From Oxytricha trifallax (taxonomy: Eukaryota; Ciliophora; Spirotrichea; Sporadotrichida; Oxytrichidae), in NCBI GenBank assembly GCA_000711775.1, contig ARYC01000137.1, forward strand, positions 1 through 64,000: 64,000 nucleotides of DNA, read 5' to 3'. This document shows, piece by piece, positions 35,601 to 43,505 of this stretch. The notes below the pieces were generated by a model. The model was given only the letters and a program-made list of their open reading frames with translations. It was not told where the DNA came from and made no database searches. The translations under genes were made by a program, and so were the position numbers. Every line of letters begins with the position of its first letter. Positions within the stretch are counted from its first letter, which is position 1.

Positions 35601-38600
35601 TATAAGAGACACTTGAGAGATATACACAACGATATGCATATATCTCAAGCATTAAAAGAAAAATGGGAAGTATGTCTGTGAGTTCTGTGAGAAGCCATAT
35701 TCTCATACTAGAGACCTCAAAGTGCACTTAAAGGAAAAGCACAATTAAAGTTTTGTCTTTATTCATGAACCTACAGGGAATAGATTCCTCTAAAAGAGAG
35801 GATCAAGAAACCTAGTGGAGTCTCTAAGAGTTGAAGTCTAGAAGTAAGTTAAAAATGAAGAAAGCAGTCAAGAACTTTCCAGTCTCTGAGATCAATAAAA
35901 TCATGGTTAAAATAGAGGCAAATGAAGATTCCTATATTAAAAACTATTGACTTAGATTCTTGCCTAGAAAGCTACCTCACTCTTGAAGATAAAATAGAGA
36001 AGACAGTCATTACTGATGACTAATATGCTTACAAGATATATCCATTCAATTACTTCCTTGCTGATGACAAGTTCCAAATGGAATTTCCAAATGAGTATTA
36101 TGCTCTTTAAAAGGCAAAGTTAAATGAGTGCAGGCATATCATCTAGCTTGATGCTATTTTACTTAGTAAAGATCATATAGCCTTCAGGCTTCCATTATGA
36201 AATGACTTACAGAGAATTCTTATCTGACAATAGATGTCAGAGATAAATTAGCTAGATAGTATAGCAGATAGTGGAGGGGATTGAAGAGCTTCACAAGCTA
36301 GATTATGTTCATAAAGACTTAAAGCCAGAGAATATAATGATGAACTTTCAGCCTCTTAGAGTTTATATTATTGACTTCAACAGAGCTCAAAGAGTGCAAG
36401 CCTCTGCATAAGGAAATGTATACGGCACTCCTGGATATTTCCCAGAGAGAGAGGATTGGAGAGATGGAGACACTTAATGGGATATCTGGGCTCTAGCAGT
36501 AATAATAATAGAGAGCGACATGCCAAGAAACGATTACTTTAGCTGCAGGGGTGAGAGAGATTCTAAGCAGAGAATCAAACAATATCTCGATAAAAATAAA
36601 ATAAATGGAGGTCTCAGAGAACTTGCATACTCAACTATTATCAAGCCAAGCTAAGAGAATTAACAAACAATAGAAACAATCAAACATCAACTTAGAAAGA
36701 TAAAATTCAGAGAACTGCCACATGACTCTAAGCTTATGTTTGTGTGAAATATTTTAAAAACTCGCTTGTTATACTCACTTAAAATACTAATATTTAAACA
36801 TTAAACCCCTACATAAACCCTATTAAAACCCTAATAAAGTATGCACTAATAGTCTACTTTTATCAATCAAAAACTCAATCAAACTACTGAAAGGGTTTTG
36901 GGGTTTTGATTCTCGATTTGCATTGCGAAACTTAGCACGCTGTTGTCTACTAGGACCATGTCCTTGAGGTCACGATTTGCTATTACTCTGAGGTCTTTGA
37001 TGAAACCGAACTCTGTTTCTATGCAGTGCTACCTGTATAATCTGTACTGTATAAGTGATTAAATAAAATGGGATATGTATTATTATTACTTATATCAAAT
37101 CGATTGAAGAAAAATGATTTTTATACTAATTTATTTGAAATTAATTTTAGATGTTGAATTTCTAATAAATTTATTATTTTTAGCTATTTTTTTATATAAG
37201 TATAAAATTTATAAATATCTTGTGAAATTTGTAGTATATAAATTAATAATTTATGAAATTAATTTATATTTGTTGCAATAATTACAGTGAATGGTTGAAT
37301 ATTTATTAATGATTTATCAGGATCGATGTAGTCCAAGATAGCATTGGCATACTACTGATCAGAAGCCGTGAAAGCAATAACTTGATAGTATTAATTAACC
37401 TATCGCAGACATTCATGCAAGTGTGCTCTAATGTTAATACCTGCATCTGCGTAGTCTCCCTCGTCGTCAAGAGGGATTCTTATTACGATGTCTGGCTCTT
37501 CGTGTTCTGGGTCACGCTCATCCAGGCAGTGGATCATTGTCTCGTCTATGTCCAGGATTAAGAGTTTCTTTAGAGATGGATCTCTTGGTGGTGGCAGGTA
37601 TATTATAATTAATAGACCATTTTTTATATGTATTTATAAAATGCCAATTTGAATATTCTCTCTTTCCTTAGGTATGATTTTTGGTATGGTCCTAACAGAG
37701 GGATAGTTTACAATTTAATTATAACTATATTTTATTCACACAAATTGTAATGAAATGATATATGGGTATGAAAAAATATTAAGATTATGCATATATTTTT
37801 ACAAAGCATTGAAAGTCTATATCAAATGCTGCCTATGAATCTCAACATTTTAAGTATTCTGCCTTGATGATACCAATTCAGTATCATTCTACACATCTTA
37901 ATTTGATGATAGATCTATGTTGCTCATATTATTGTTGTTGTTATCAGACACTGAATAGCAATTTTAAATCTTGATGTGTTGCCCTTGTGCTTGTTGGTTT
38001 ATTTATTGAAGCTGTATTGGCTAAGTCTAGCTTAGATTTTTTGGGTTGTTTAAATTAGTTTTATGAATCTATATCTCTGGTTGAGTCAGGTTCAAAGTAG
38101 TATTGTTTAAAGTTATGTTGCTTTAGTCACTGAGAATCTAATTTTTGTTAAAAGTTTAGAGTCTTTTTTGGTTGTTCTAGCCAAAGTCTGCAGCATTATA
38201 ACAATTAATCTAATTAAAAACATTAATTAAAATTACTATATCACCTCCATTCATGCCATAGATAGATACGATTTCAGGCGGCTAGCTTGTATTTAAACAG
38301 CTATTAGTTAAAATGCTCATATCTTACTAATTTAAAGTATGATCACCAATCAGACCTCCAATTGGACCATTAATAGTAATCATTGGAATTGACTAATTTA
38401 TTGGAGTCTCATACTAACTCACAGAGATGTTCTCATGAGTTTTTTATTCAGGCAGTTAGAAATTCATCTTTGGGTATGTCCTTAAGTAATCATAATTGAA
38501 AGTTTAAGGGTTTATTTGTTGATACTACCTGCTTGATAAGGTAGCTATATTTTAAGATTGTTAACTCAAATAACTCAAGAACTTCATTTATTGCTAGCCG

Positions 38601-39415
38601 CCATTATTGAAGAAAGTGCTGATGTGATAAGTCTTTATTGAATGACATTTATGTGGTGACTCGTCGTTTTAAATGTTTTCTTCCCCTACTGATACAGATT
38701 AAGTGATTAACTTGTTGTTAAACTGATTTTATTACTTCAAGGGTTACATTCCAATATAGGTGGTATTTGTCGTATTTGAAGCTGAGATTTCGCTTGGAAT
38801 AATCTGGGATGTTGAGGGTGGGCGTTAATTTGTACCACTGTTATGGGCGATTTAATTTATGTTTGATAAGGTTTCATTGTTGTAAGGAGTTGTGATTATT
38901 GTGTTCATGATATCAATTAAATTACAAGAGTCAATAATAGTCTATGGTATATAATGCTTTGCATCTTTGAATTTTAAAATTAATTTTTAAATAAATTTCA
39001 TGTTGAATTAAGTAATCGAATAGTCATTTGAGTGACCTGAACCTAACTATGATTACTTAGCCATTCTGCTCTATGATCCTTTTAGCACTAAATTTATAAA
39101 AGTTATTACACATTTTTGGTAAAAATCAATTACAAATGCGAATGCTTATTTAATTGAAACTTACAATTAGTGATTTCTTGGAGCATATTCTATTGATTGC
39201 CTTAATGCACTATTTTATAGCACTAACTCTAATCTACATCTGCATTTTCCAAATATTTTTCATCCATTTCCTCTCTGTCATAGCATGAAGTTCTATTTGA
39301 CAAGAAATTCTCCTGTTATTTACTTGTAACTTGATTGTTTACTATTGAATTCTAAAGTCTATTCAATTATAGTGGAATGTCTAATGCTTTATTAATGCTG
39401 TTCATTTTTTGCGAG
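26626..39415 (-). CDS. FCP1/SCP-like (HAD) protein phosphatase with Gln/Asn-rich tails, split by IESs and a transposon
   Basis: Reads on the minus strand. ATG 39415 (MNSINKALDIPLQLNRLQNS) is followed by a 77-nt intron at 39088-39164, then a long Gln/Asn/Ser-rich region to about 37800. The catalytic domain follows: YLPPPRDPSLKKLLILDIDE (DxDxT motif DIDET near 37530), HLHECLRQVNQYYQVIAFTA, LYRQHCIETEFGFIKDLRVI, and DMVLVDNSVLSFAMQIENGI directly joined to PILPFYTSKADEELLHLVYY. The order and spacing match small CTD phosphatases, which dephosphorylate Ser/Thr in the RNA polymerase II tail and other proteins. The acidic/Gly-rich tail continues to a Gln-rich end, TGA 26626. Four inserts are removed precisely in silico: three small IESs and the 9.5-kb TBE composite (pointer ATT). 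The frame in the tail changes near 27040, so one more small IES or a lesion lies there. Confidence 0.85.
27386..27446 (+). repeat. Left terminal inverted repeat of the composite TBE
   Basis: A 61-bp sequence starting CAAAACCCCAAAACCC and ending GTAGACTATT, an exact inverse of 36848-36908. Sequence inside it differs from the right end immediately (CACAATATTT versus AGTGCATACT). Confidence 0.95.
27525..28510 (-). pseudogene. Zinc finger - MT-A70 adenine methyltransferase fusion of the left TBE unit
   Basis: ATG 28510 opens a Cys/His region: CQYC then THISNYH, and CAGCGKLH then CKKHEEKC, i.e. C2H2/C2HC-like fingers over the first 90 residues. From about 28200, one base out of frame, comes an MT-A70 domain: GDVRDLKMWEDIAADVLRRY, VVMMDPAYRIKQQVPYPTLS, DRGILILWFVN, FLREHGYDEVEKGEWIKLTA, TAHNNETFLIGKKGSI, SEKPECIYDFIQQMAP and LEVFARPHNIRP...FGNQL, ending TGA 27525. 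This order is that of METTL3/MTA-type enzymes, which put methyl groups on N6 of adenine in RNA or DNA. The catalytic DPPW tetrad reads DPAY. One frameshift near 28200 separates the two parts in this copy. It occupies the outer slot held by the zinc finger-kinase gene in standard TBEs. Confidence 0.85.
28511..29560. other. AT-rich non-coding spacer of the left TBE unit
   Basis: About 1 kb between divergent genes of the left TBE unit. No coding frame, inverted repeat or nested element is recognised. It likely contains the promoters of the two flanking genes. Confidence 0.5.
29561..30318 (+). CDS. TBE 22-kDa-type protein, left unit
   Basis: Exon 1 29561-29654, a 29-nt intron 29655-29683 (GTAAAT...AATATAG), exon 2, a second 33-nt intron beginning GTAATTTTTTAGATTG (about 30074-30106), and an end at TGA 30316. 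Read this way the frame is intact, about 230 aa. Segments: RSKSDWIKFLKF, NVPYYEELSVKNIFEQVKED, LPERRYFYGVLSTLWPNYVQ, and a basic tail (KPRKQKQKR). It aligns segment by segment with the right-unit copy at 32599-33387, including both intron positions. The 22-kDa protein is a constant companion of the TBE transposase; its biochemical role is unknown. It converges on the transposase gene with 27 bp between the stop codons. Confidence 0.82.
30346..31401 (-). pseudogene. TBE 42-kDa DDE transposase, left unit, one in-frame TGA
   Basis: ATG 31401 to TGA 30346 is 352 codons, the size expected for the 42-kDa TBE transposase (IS630-Tc1/mariner superfamily). Catalytic acids: IIYIDEIIFKPYKVEKKSWA (first Asp), GIVIFWDNLRSHHSYTV (second Asp), and NAPYSPEFHCIEEIFSYVKK (third, Glu). 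Codon 114 is TGA (31060-31062) in a context (KLG-x-LHRNSIVKK) where Trp would fit by a TGG to TGA change. Otherwise the frame is perfect with many TAA/TAG-Gln codons. In the germline such copies may still be partly functional through readthrough, but I annotate it as a pseudogene. Confidence 0.85.
31464..31544 (+). repeat. 81-bp internal inverted copy of the right subterminal region
   Basis: Identical over 81 bp to the reverse complement of 36770-36850. At the right end this segment directly joins the 61-bp TIR, but here the TIR is absent. It marks the left end of the right-hand TBE unit, truncated exactly where the TIR should begin. The transposase ATG at 31544 overlaps its last base. Confidence 0.9.
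31544..32592 (+). pseudogene. TBE 42-kDa DDE transposase, right unit, one frameshift
   Basis: Starts ATG 31544 (MRGFGSVYDSEYIDLLFKLR), has an N-terminal helix-turn-helix region (YTSIARLLHKSPATVRSHCL) and the first acid in IKFIHADEAVFIFNTFNSRS. After a 1-nt frameshift near 32130, HAILGGISEDSGLETQVIHP, IILFVDNLSVHKTKDSRKEY (second Asp) and NVPYSPQFNGIELYWGLLKG (Glu) follow, ending TGA 32590. Total about 350 codons. It is divergent from the left-unit transposase (different spacing and motif residues), so the two units come from different TBE lineages. It ends 6 bp before the 22-kDa stop codon on the other strand. Confidence 0.85.
32599..33387 (-). CDS. TBE 22-kDa-type protein, right unit
   Basis: ATG 33387 to TGA 32599 with introns of 36 nt (33251-33286) and 26 nt (32832-32857), both GTAAG...ATAG on the minus strand. 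The joined frame is intact, about 240 aa. Matches to the left copy: RSKEDLLQIFGIARVG, IPNYPEISVTNLYDDAMRNP, LPERNFFFGVLATLKPEYLN and ISSKKPGTAIYLMKERK. The tail is Lys/Glu/Pro-rich. Conservation of both introns between two diverged copies argues that the introns are old parts of the transposon gene. Confidence 0.82.
33833..34232. mobile_element. 400-bp terminal-inverted-repeat element, copy 1
   Basis: Ends in about 44-bp inverted repeats beginning GGTGTCGGCAAATTTT at the left and the near-inverse TTTGCCGACGCC at the right, with the inner block CGACGGTTGCTGGCGATTT inverted at the other end. Each terminal repeat can itself form a small hairpin (CGGCAAA...TTTGCCG). Non-coding, MITE-like. Confidence 0.75.
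34736..35135. mobile_element. 400-bp terminal-inverted-repeat element, copy 2
   Basis: Same length and ends as the copy at 33833-34232 but in opposite orientation, as expected because it sits in the other arm of the palindrome. A few substitutions (TTACCAGC, CGTCGTC) distinguish it. Confidence 0.75.
35305..36747 (+). pseudogene. TBE 57-kDa-type zinc finger - protein kinase gene, several frameshifts
   Basis: ATG 35305 opens MSANLLRRAALLGQSQQ. After a frame change come two C2H2 fingers: CKECNKVFPYKSTYKRHLRD with IH, and CEFCEKPYSHTRDLKVHLKE with KH. A kinase-like domain follows: EELHKLDYVHKDLKPENIMM (catalytic loop), YIIDFNRAQRV (DFN in place of DFG), GTPGYFPEREDW (activation-loop end) and TQWDIWALAVIIIE, ending TGA 36745. 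At least four frame changes (near 35425, 35667, 35890, 36195) make this copy inactive. Zinc finger plus kinase is the known composition of the third TBE gene. The kinase lacks a clear glycine loop in the readable part. Confidence 0.85.
36770..36850 (-). repeat. Subterminal 81-bp repeat, right end of the composite TBE
   Basis: Reverse complement of 31464-31544, identical over 81 bp and overlapping the inner 3 bp of the 61-bp TIR. It shows that the right unit originally had matching subterminal regions at both ends. Confidence 0.9.
36848..36908 (-). repeat. Right terminal inverted repeat of the composite TBE
   Basis: Exact inverse of 27386-27446, ending GGGTTTTGGGGTTTTG, followed by target duplication ATT and the phosphatase codons GAG (minus strand). 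Confidence 0.95.
37056..37314 (-). other. IES, 254 bp, pointer TGATT
   Basis: TGATT at 37056-37060 and 37310-37314. On the minus strand excision joins GATCCTGATAAATCA to CTTATACAGTACAG, giving DPDKSLIQYRLYRQ in frame within the phosphatase domain. Confidence 0.85.
37599..37634 (-). other. IES, 32 bp, pointer GTAT
   Basis: GTAT at 37599-37602 and 37631-37634. Excision joins the codons for KLAFYKY to LPPPRDP at the start of the phosphatase domain and corrects the frame. It is among the shortest IESs of the window. Confidence 0.75.
37707..37804 (-). other. IES, 91 bp, pointer TTTACAA
   Basis: TTTACAA at 37707-37713 and 37798-37804. Excision joins TTCAATGCTTTG to TAAACTATCCCTCTG, continuing the frame as FNALQTIPLLGPYQKSYLRK towards the phosphatase domain. 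Confidence 0.75.
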
Positions 39416-41540
39416 GAATTGCTGAAATACTACTACTCATTGACTTAATGAGATTAAGTGTGGTTTTATTGATTAATATTTTGTTAATAGTTTTGTTAAG
39501 AGGGGTGAGGCTTTGGAAGTTATTATTCAGAAGTGTTGCTGATTGTTGATTTTGGAGGTTCAAGTGTTTGCAGTACTGTGTTAATCTAGTGCCCTATTTT
39601 TGAGAATTTAGTTGTTTGATGTTGCTAGATTTATTGCTGACTGGATGAGACATTCTCAACAAAAAAATAAAGCTATTAAGGTCAATTTACTTTAAATATA
39701 AATCAAAAATAATAATAAAAGAATATTTTTAGGTATTGTTTGATGATTAAGGGCGTTTTGTTTGCTGTTTCAAGTCTTATTGGAATTATGAATTTTTAAT
39801 AAATTTTTTTATTAAAAGTTTAAGTTTAAAAGAATACATGAAAATTAAACTTTGGCAATAGTTTGTTGATTGAAGCTTTTATTGATATACTTAATGTGAT
39901 TGAGCATTTTATTTTAGATTATTTGCGCTGTTTACTCTACTCTGGCCTGAAGCAAGTTTAATCTAAAAATTATAAACTTACTTTTAAAATGAAAGAAGTT
40001 TAGGTAACTTTAAATTAAGAATAATATTATCAATGAATGCCATACTAGTTTTACAATTAACTATTAGAAACATTAGAGTGTCTGTCTTGAACTTCACCTC
40101 CACTAATTAAACTATTTCTATTCTACGCTTAATTATTACTCAAAGTGTTGTTGCTATTTACGATAGGCTTGTTATTATAGTTAAAATGAGTTGGCTGTTT
40201 TAAACACCTGACTTATTATTAGGGATTACTGTTTAACACCTGCTGTTTTTAAGCAATTGGTGTATAATTTGGTTGAAAACTGTTATGATTATTTCCAATT
40301 TACAAAGGCATAATATTATGATCAAAGTTGTTGTTATCGTTGATACTCAAGCAGTTAGTGCTCAAATCACTTGCTCGCATCTGACCCAAAGTTTATTATT
40401 GTTAATCATTTCCCACAATAATATTGCTTGAATTGAGGTTTAGTGGTTATTGTTAGTGCGAGAGCATTTGAGTAGGTAGGAGTGTCTAGGAATATTGCTA
40501 TCTTATTTTTGAGAGATGCTGTGAAGATTGGTGTTTAGAGTTGTGATGGGTGTCTGGAGACATTTGTAAGTAGTGGTTCTTATTGGTATTTGCTTGTTGC
40601 ACCCTAAAATTAAACAAAGCCATATAAAATGTATGTGAACATACATTAATATTCCAAATATTATGATATTATAAGGTACACCCTCTAACTGGACAAAGAT
40701 TTAGATTACTATTATTAAACTCCGCTATTACTACCCTGACTTAGCCTATTAGGTTGACTGAAGAGTAAATTATTTGATTATTGAGAGATATGTTTCTGAT
40801 TATTGAAAGGAGTGCATGAATTGTCAAATGTCTTAGATTGTGGAAAAGGCATGTTTAAGTTTGATTGCGATTGTTTCTAACTTGATGCAGATGTAGGTTT
40901 AGGTATCAAAGATTTTTATCATTAAAATTTACAATTTTTTCATTTTTTACTTACTAAGGTCTTTCTAATTACAATCAAAATATGTTTTTATACTAGATTT
41001 GACTCTTGGCTGTGAATTTTCATTTTTGTTAGATTGCTATTGAGGGCATTACTGATTAAAAGCATCTCTTACTGAATTTTTCCTGGAAGCTGACAAACTA
41101 ATATTGTAGGAATACATTTGATTTGGGAAAATTATTAATAAATTAATTAATTATAATTCAAATTCGTGGCAGTTAACTTTCTGGAAACCTAGACAATATG
41201 GTACTTGTTCGATAGAGAATTCAAAATTAGCTCGACTTTACTATTGGCGGTACCCTCTATCGCATCCCTGAAGCGAGATAACACGACTTTAATTTTTAGT
41301 GATTTGTTTAGTTGATTTTAATGGTCAAATTAAAATAGATTTATCTCGCTTCAGAGATGCGATAGAGGGGTACCGCCAATAGTAAAGTCCAGCTAATTTT
41401 GAATTCTCTATCGAACAAGTACCATATGTCTAGGTTTCCAGAAAGTTAACTGCCACGAATTTGAATTATAATTAATTAATTTATTAATAATTTTCCCAAA
41501 TCAAATGTATTCCTACAATATTGCTCTACTTCTTTTGCAT
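39412..41540 (-). CDS. Gln/Asn-rich coding region upstream of (or part of) the phosphatase gene
   Basis: ATG 41540 opens MQKKQSNIS, interrupted by the TA fold-back MITE, then SLSASRKNSVRDAFNQQ. Further segments: SLIPKPTSASSQKQSQSNLN, LSQGSNSGVQQQQSKSL, after an 79-bp IES VQQANTNKNHYLQMSPDTHH, a long Asn/Gln run to about 40030, a segment near 39960-39840, and MSHPVSNKSSNIKQLNSQKQ ending in TGA 39412. That TGA overlaps the ATG 39415 of the phosphatase frame (ATGA). Because composition is the same and the frame change is only one step, this may be the N-terminal part of the same gene separated by unresolved IESs. Low complexity prevents any functional call. Confidence 0.55.
40600..40684 (-). other. 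IES, 79 bp, pointer CACCCT
   Basis: CACCCT at 40600-40605 and 40679-40684. Excision joins AGTTAGAGG to GTGCAACAAGCAAAT in frame. The insert carries an inverted repeat, AATGTATGTGAACATACATT. Confidence 0.8.
41102..41520. mobile_element. Fold-back MITE-like IES, TA family, copy 2
   Basis: The 415-bp element 41104-41518 between TA dinucleotides has ends TTGTAGGAATACATTTGA and the inverse. Conserved inner blocks shared with copy 1 are GATAGAGAATTCAAAATTAG, GCATCCCTGAAGCGAGATAA and the inverse of both in the right half. It interrupts the first codons of the Gln-rich gene: MQKKQSN is joined to ISLSASRKNS on excision of one TA plus the element. Confidence 0.9.
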
Positions 41541-42950
41541 ATTATATGAGCCTTTATTGCTCTCTGCATTATTTTATTACTAGAGTTAACAAGCATCATA
41601 CCCATATTGCAAAAAAAACCTTATTAAATAGAAGCACTTCATACAAAAAATATATTATACTACTAAATATAAAACAATAAGGATAAAGATGCTGTTGAGA
41701 TTATAATTGCTGCATAGACATATTAAATTATTAAAAATTAGTTGTTATAAATTAAAATTAACTCCTTAATTACTAATAATATATACTCAATTAAACGAAG
41801 ATAATTAAAAATACCTAAAACTCAAACATTAATTTATATTCAAAAATATACATAATAATCAATCACTTGTTAAAGTATATACTCTTCATTTCTTACAAAA
41901 GCTAATCCTTTAATTGCTGTTTTTAGCTTTTAATTTCTGATTGCAATTTAATTTTTTCTTCTTCCTATGACTCTTTTAATTCACCAAATATATTTCAATA
42001 TATATTATATAATTTTATTGGGCAAAGAATTTACTTATTATATACTAAAATAGTCATATATATATATAATTGAATAATCTAAGTTAACATTAAAATTAAC
42101 AATATAATTTATGATTGTTAAAGTGCCAATTTATGCAGTGTTTCTTTTTCATCGAATTGCTGGTAAAATCCTTTCATTACTTGATTTATTTCATCAACTA
42201 TATTAAGAATTTACTTTTTTGGATTAATACACAAAAGTATTGTTATAGATATATTAATTTAGAAAATTTAAACTTTAAAATAAAGTGTTTAAAAACTTAA
42301 TCGTTTATTTATAATAATAAAAATATTTTCATAGTCTCTATTAGATAAAATATCAATAAAATTAGATCATTTTATAATATATTTTAGAAATATTTGACCT
42401 ACTATAAATTAGAATAAAACAAAATTAAAGAAAAGTTAAATTAACCACAATTATTCTATAAATAGGTGGATTATATAAAATATGCATTGTAGAGTTTAAT
42501 TTCATTGGGCTTTTTTAAATAATGCATATAGTATAATATGTCATCTTGAATCAATTGAAACTCTTTCTCAATAAAAATTAAATAAGTTCATAAAAAATAG
42601 ACTAAAACATCATGGTACTCTCAAGAATTATCATTTATCCTTTTATTTCCTGAAAACAATGTATCCAAACATTATTTACAGACAAAATGTTTTGTAATTG
42701 ACATTTAGGTTGCACTATATTTCATTGATATTTATACTGATAAAATGATAGAAAGCAATTGAGTAATTGAATTAAAATGCCACAATAAAATAATCATTAA
42801 CTTTTAAAATTTATAAAATAATAATTCTGTTTCAATTGATGTTTCCCAATAAAGCATTAGAAATTAATATGAATAATATGATATGTCTTACCATTTTGTA
42901 TTAATACCCAATAACTTAAATAAAAATAAAGAGAAGAGTAAATTGGTTTA
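41541..42950. other. AT-rich intergenic region
   Basis: About 1.4 kb with no supported gene. The 61-codon frame at 42115 has very high AT content and lacks Gln-coding stops, so it is judged random. Confidence 0.5.
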
Positions 42951-43396
42951 ATTTATTTCAAAATTCATTTAAGATTTTATGCTTTTTACATTTCTTTTAA
43001 TAATAATGTATTTTTATATTAAATTATAATTATTAACCATTTTATCATAATCTTAAAATAATTATGGGATTTTATTGCCAAAGTATTTATGGATTTTACA
43101 CTTTCAGTTTACTTCTTAGGATTCTGATTTTATTATACCTCAATTTCTGTATTTTGACTCTCAACTTACTAATCTTTATCAATTATTGGATTCTCGCTTT
43201 TAATTAGAGTTTATTTCGTTTTAATCAAATCCAAAATATCATGCTGAGCTTTCAAATTAGTCTCCTAAAATAAAAAGTAAATTTCAATGATTTTTGGTAT
43301 ACCATAAGATAGCATTATAATTCCATGTTATTTTCAAAATTATAAATTATATATATAATCCTTAGTTTTAACGCGAATTCATAATACCTTCAGTTG
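42951..43396 (-). CDS. Possible small hydrophilic protein gene (fragment)
   Basis: On the minus strand a segment after a TTTATTTTAG acceptor (43265) reads ETNLKAQHDILDLIKTKQTL and KDQQVESQNTEIEVQQNQNP with many TAA/TAG-Gln codons, to a TGA near 42956. A candidate 5-prime exon (MNSRQNQ) starts at about 43390. It is charged and Gln-rich; no family recognised. The 3-prime part is AT-rich and may be beyond the true coding end. Confidence 0.4.
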
Positions 43397-43505
43397 ATTG
43401 TATATAAAGTCACTTCAAATTAAGAGAAAAGTAAATAAAACATTTTTTAAATAGAGTGAATTAAATACAGTTTAAACATTTGCATGAACTACAAGCAAAT
43501 TATAA

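Larger units (their letters stand above)
27383..36911. mobile_element. Composite TBE-like transposon inside the phosphatase gene
   Basis: The element proper is 27386-36908 (9523 bp) with perfect 61-bp terminal inverted repeats whose tips are CAAAACCCCAAAACCC, the telomere-like end known from Oxytricha TBE elements. The target duplication is ATT (27383-27385, 36909-36911), fitting the ANT target of TBEs. Excision leaving one ATT restores ATC GAG AAT GGC ATT in the phosphatase. Gene order is: ZnF-MT-A70 (-), 22-kDa type (+), transposase (-), transposase (+), 22-kDa type (-), palindromic insert, ZnF-kinase (+). A single TBE is about 4 kb with one transposase, one 22-kDa and one zinc-finger kinase gene, so this is two units joined through their transposase ends without TIRs at the joint. 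Confidence 0.92.
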
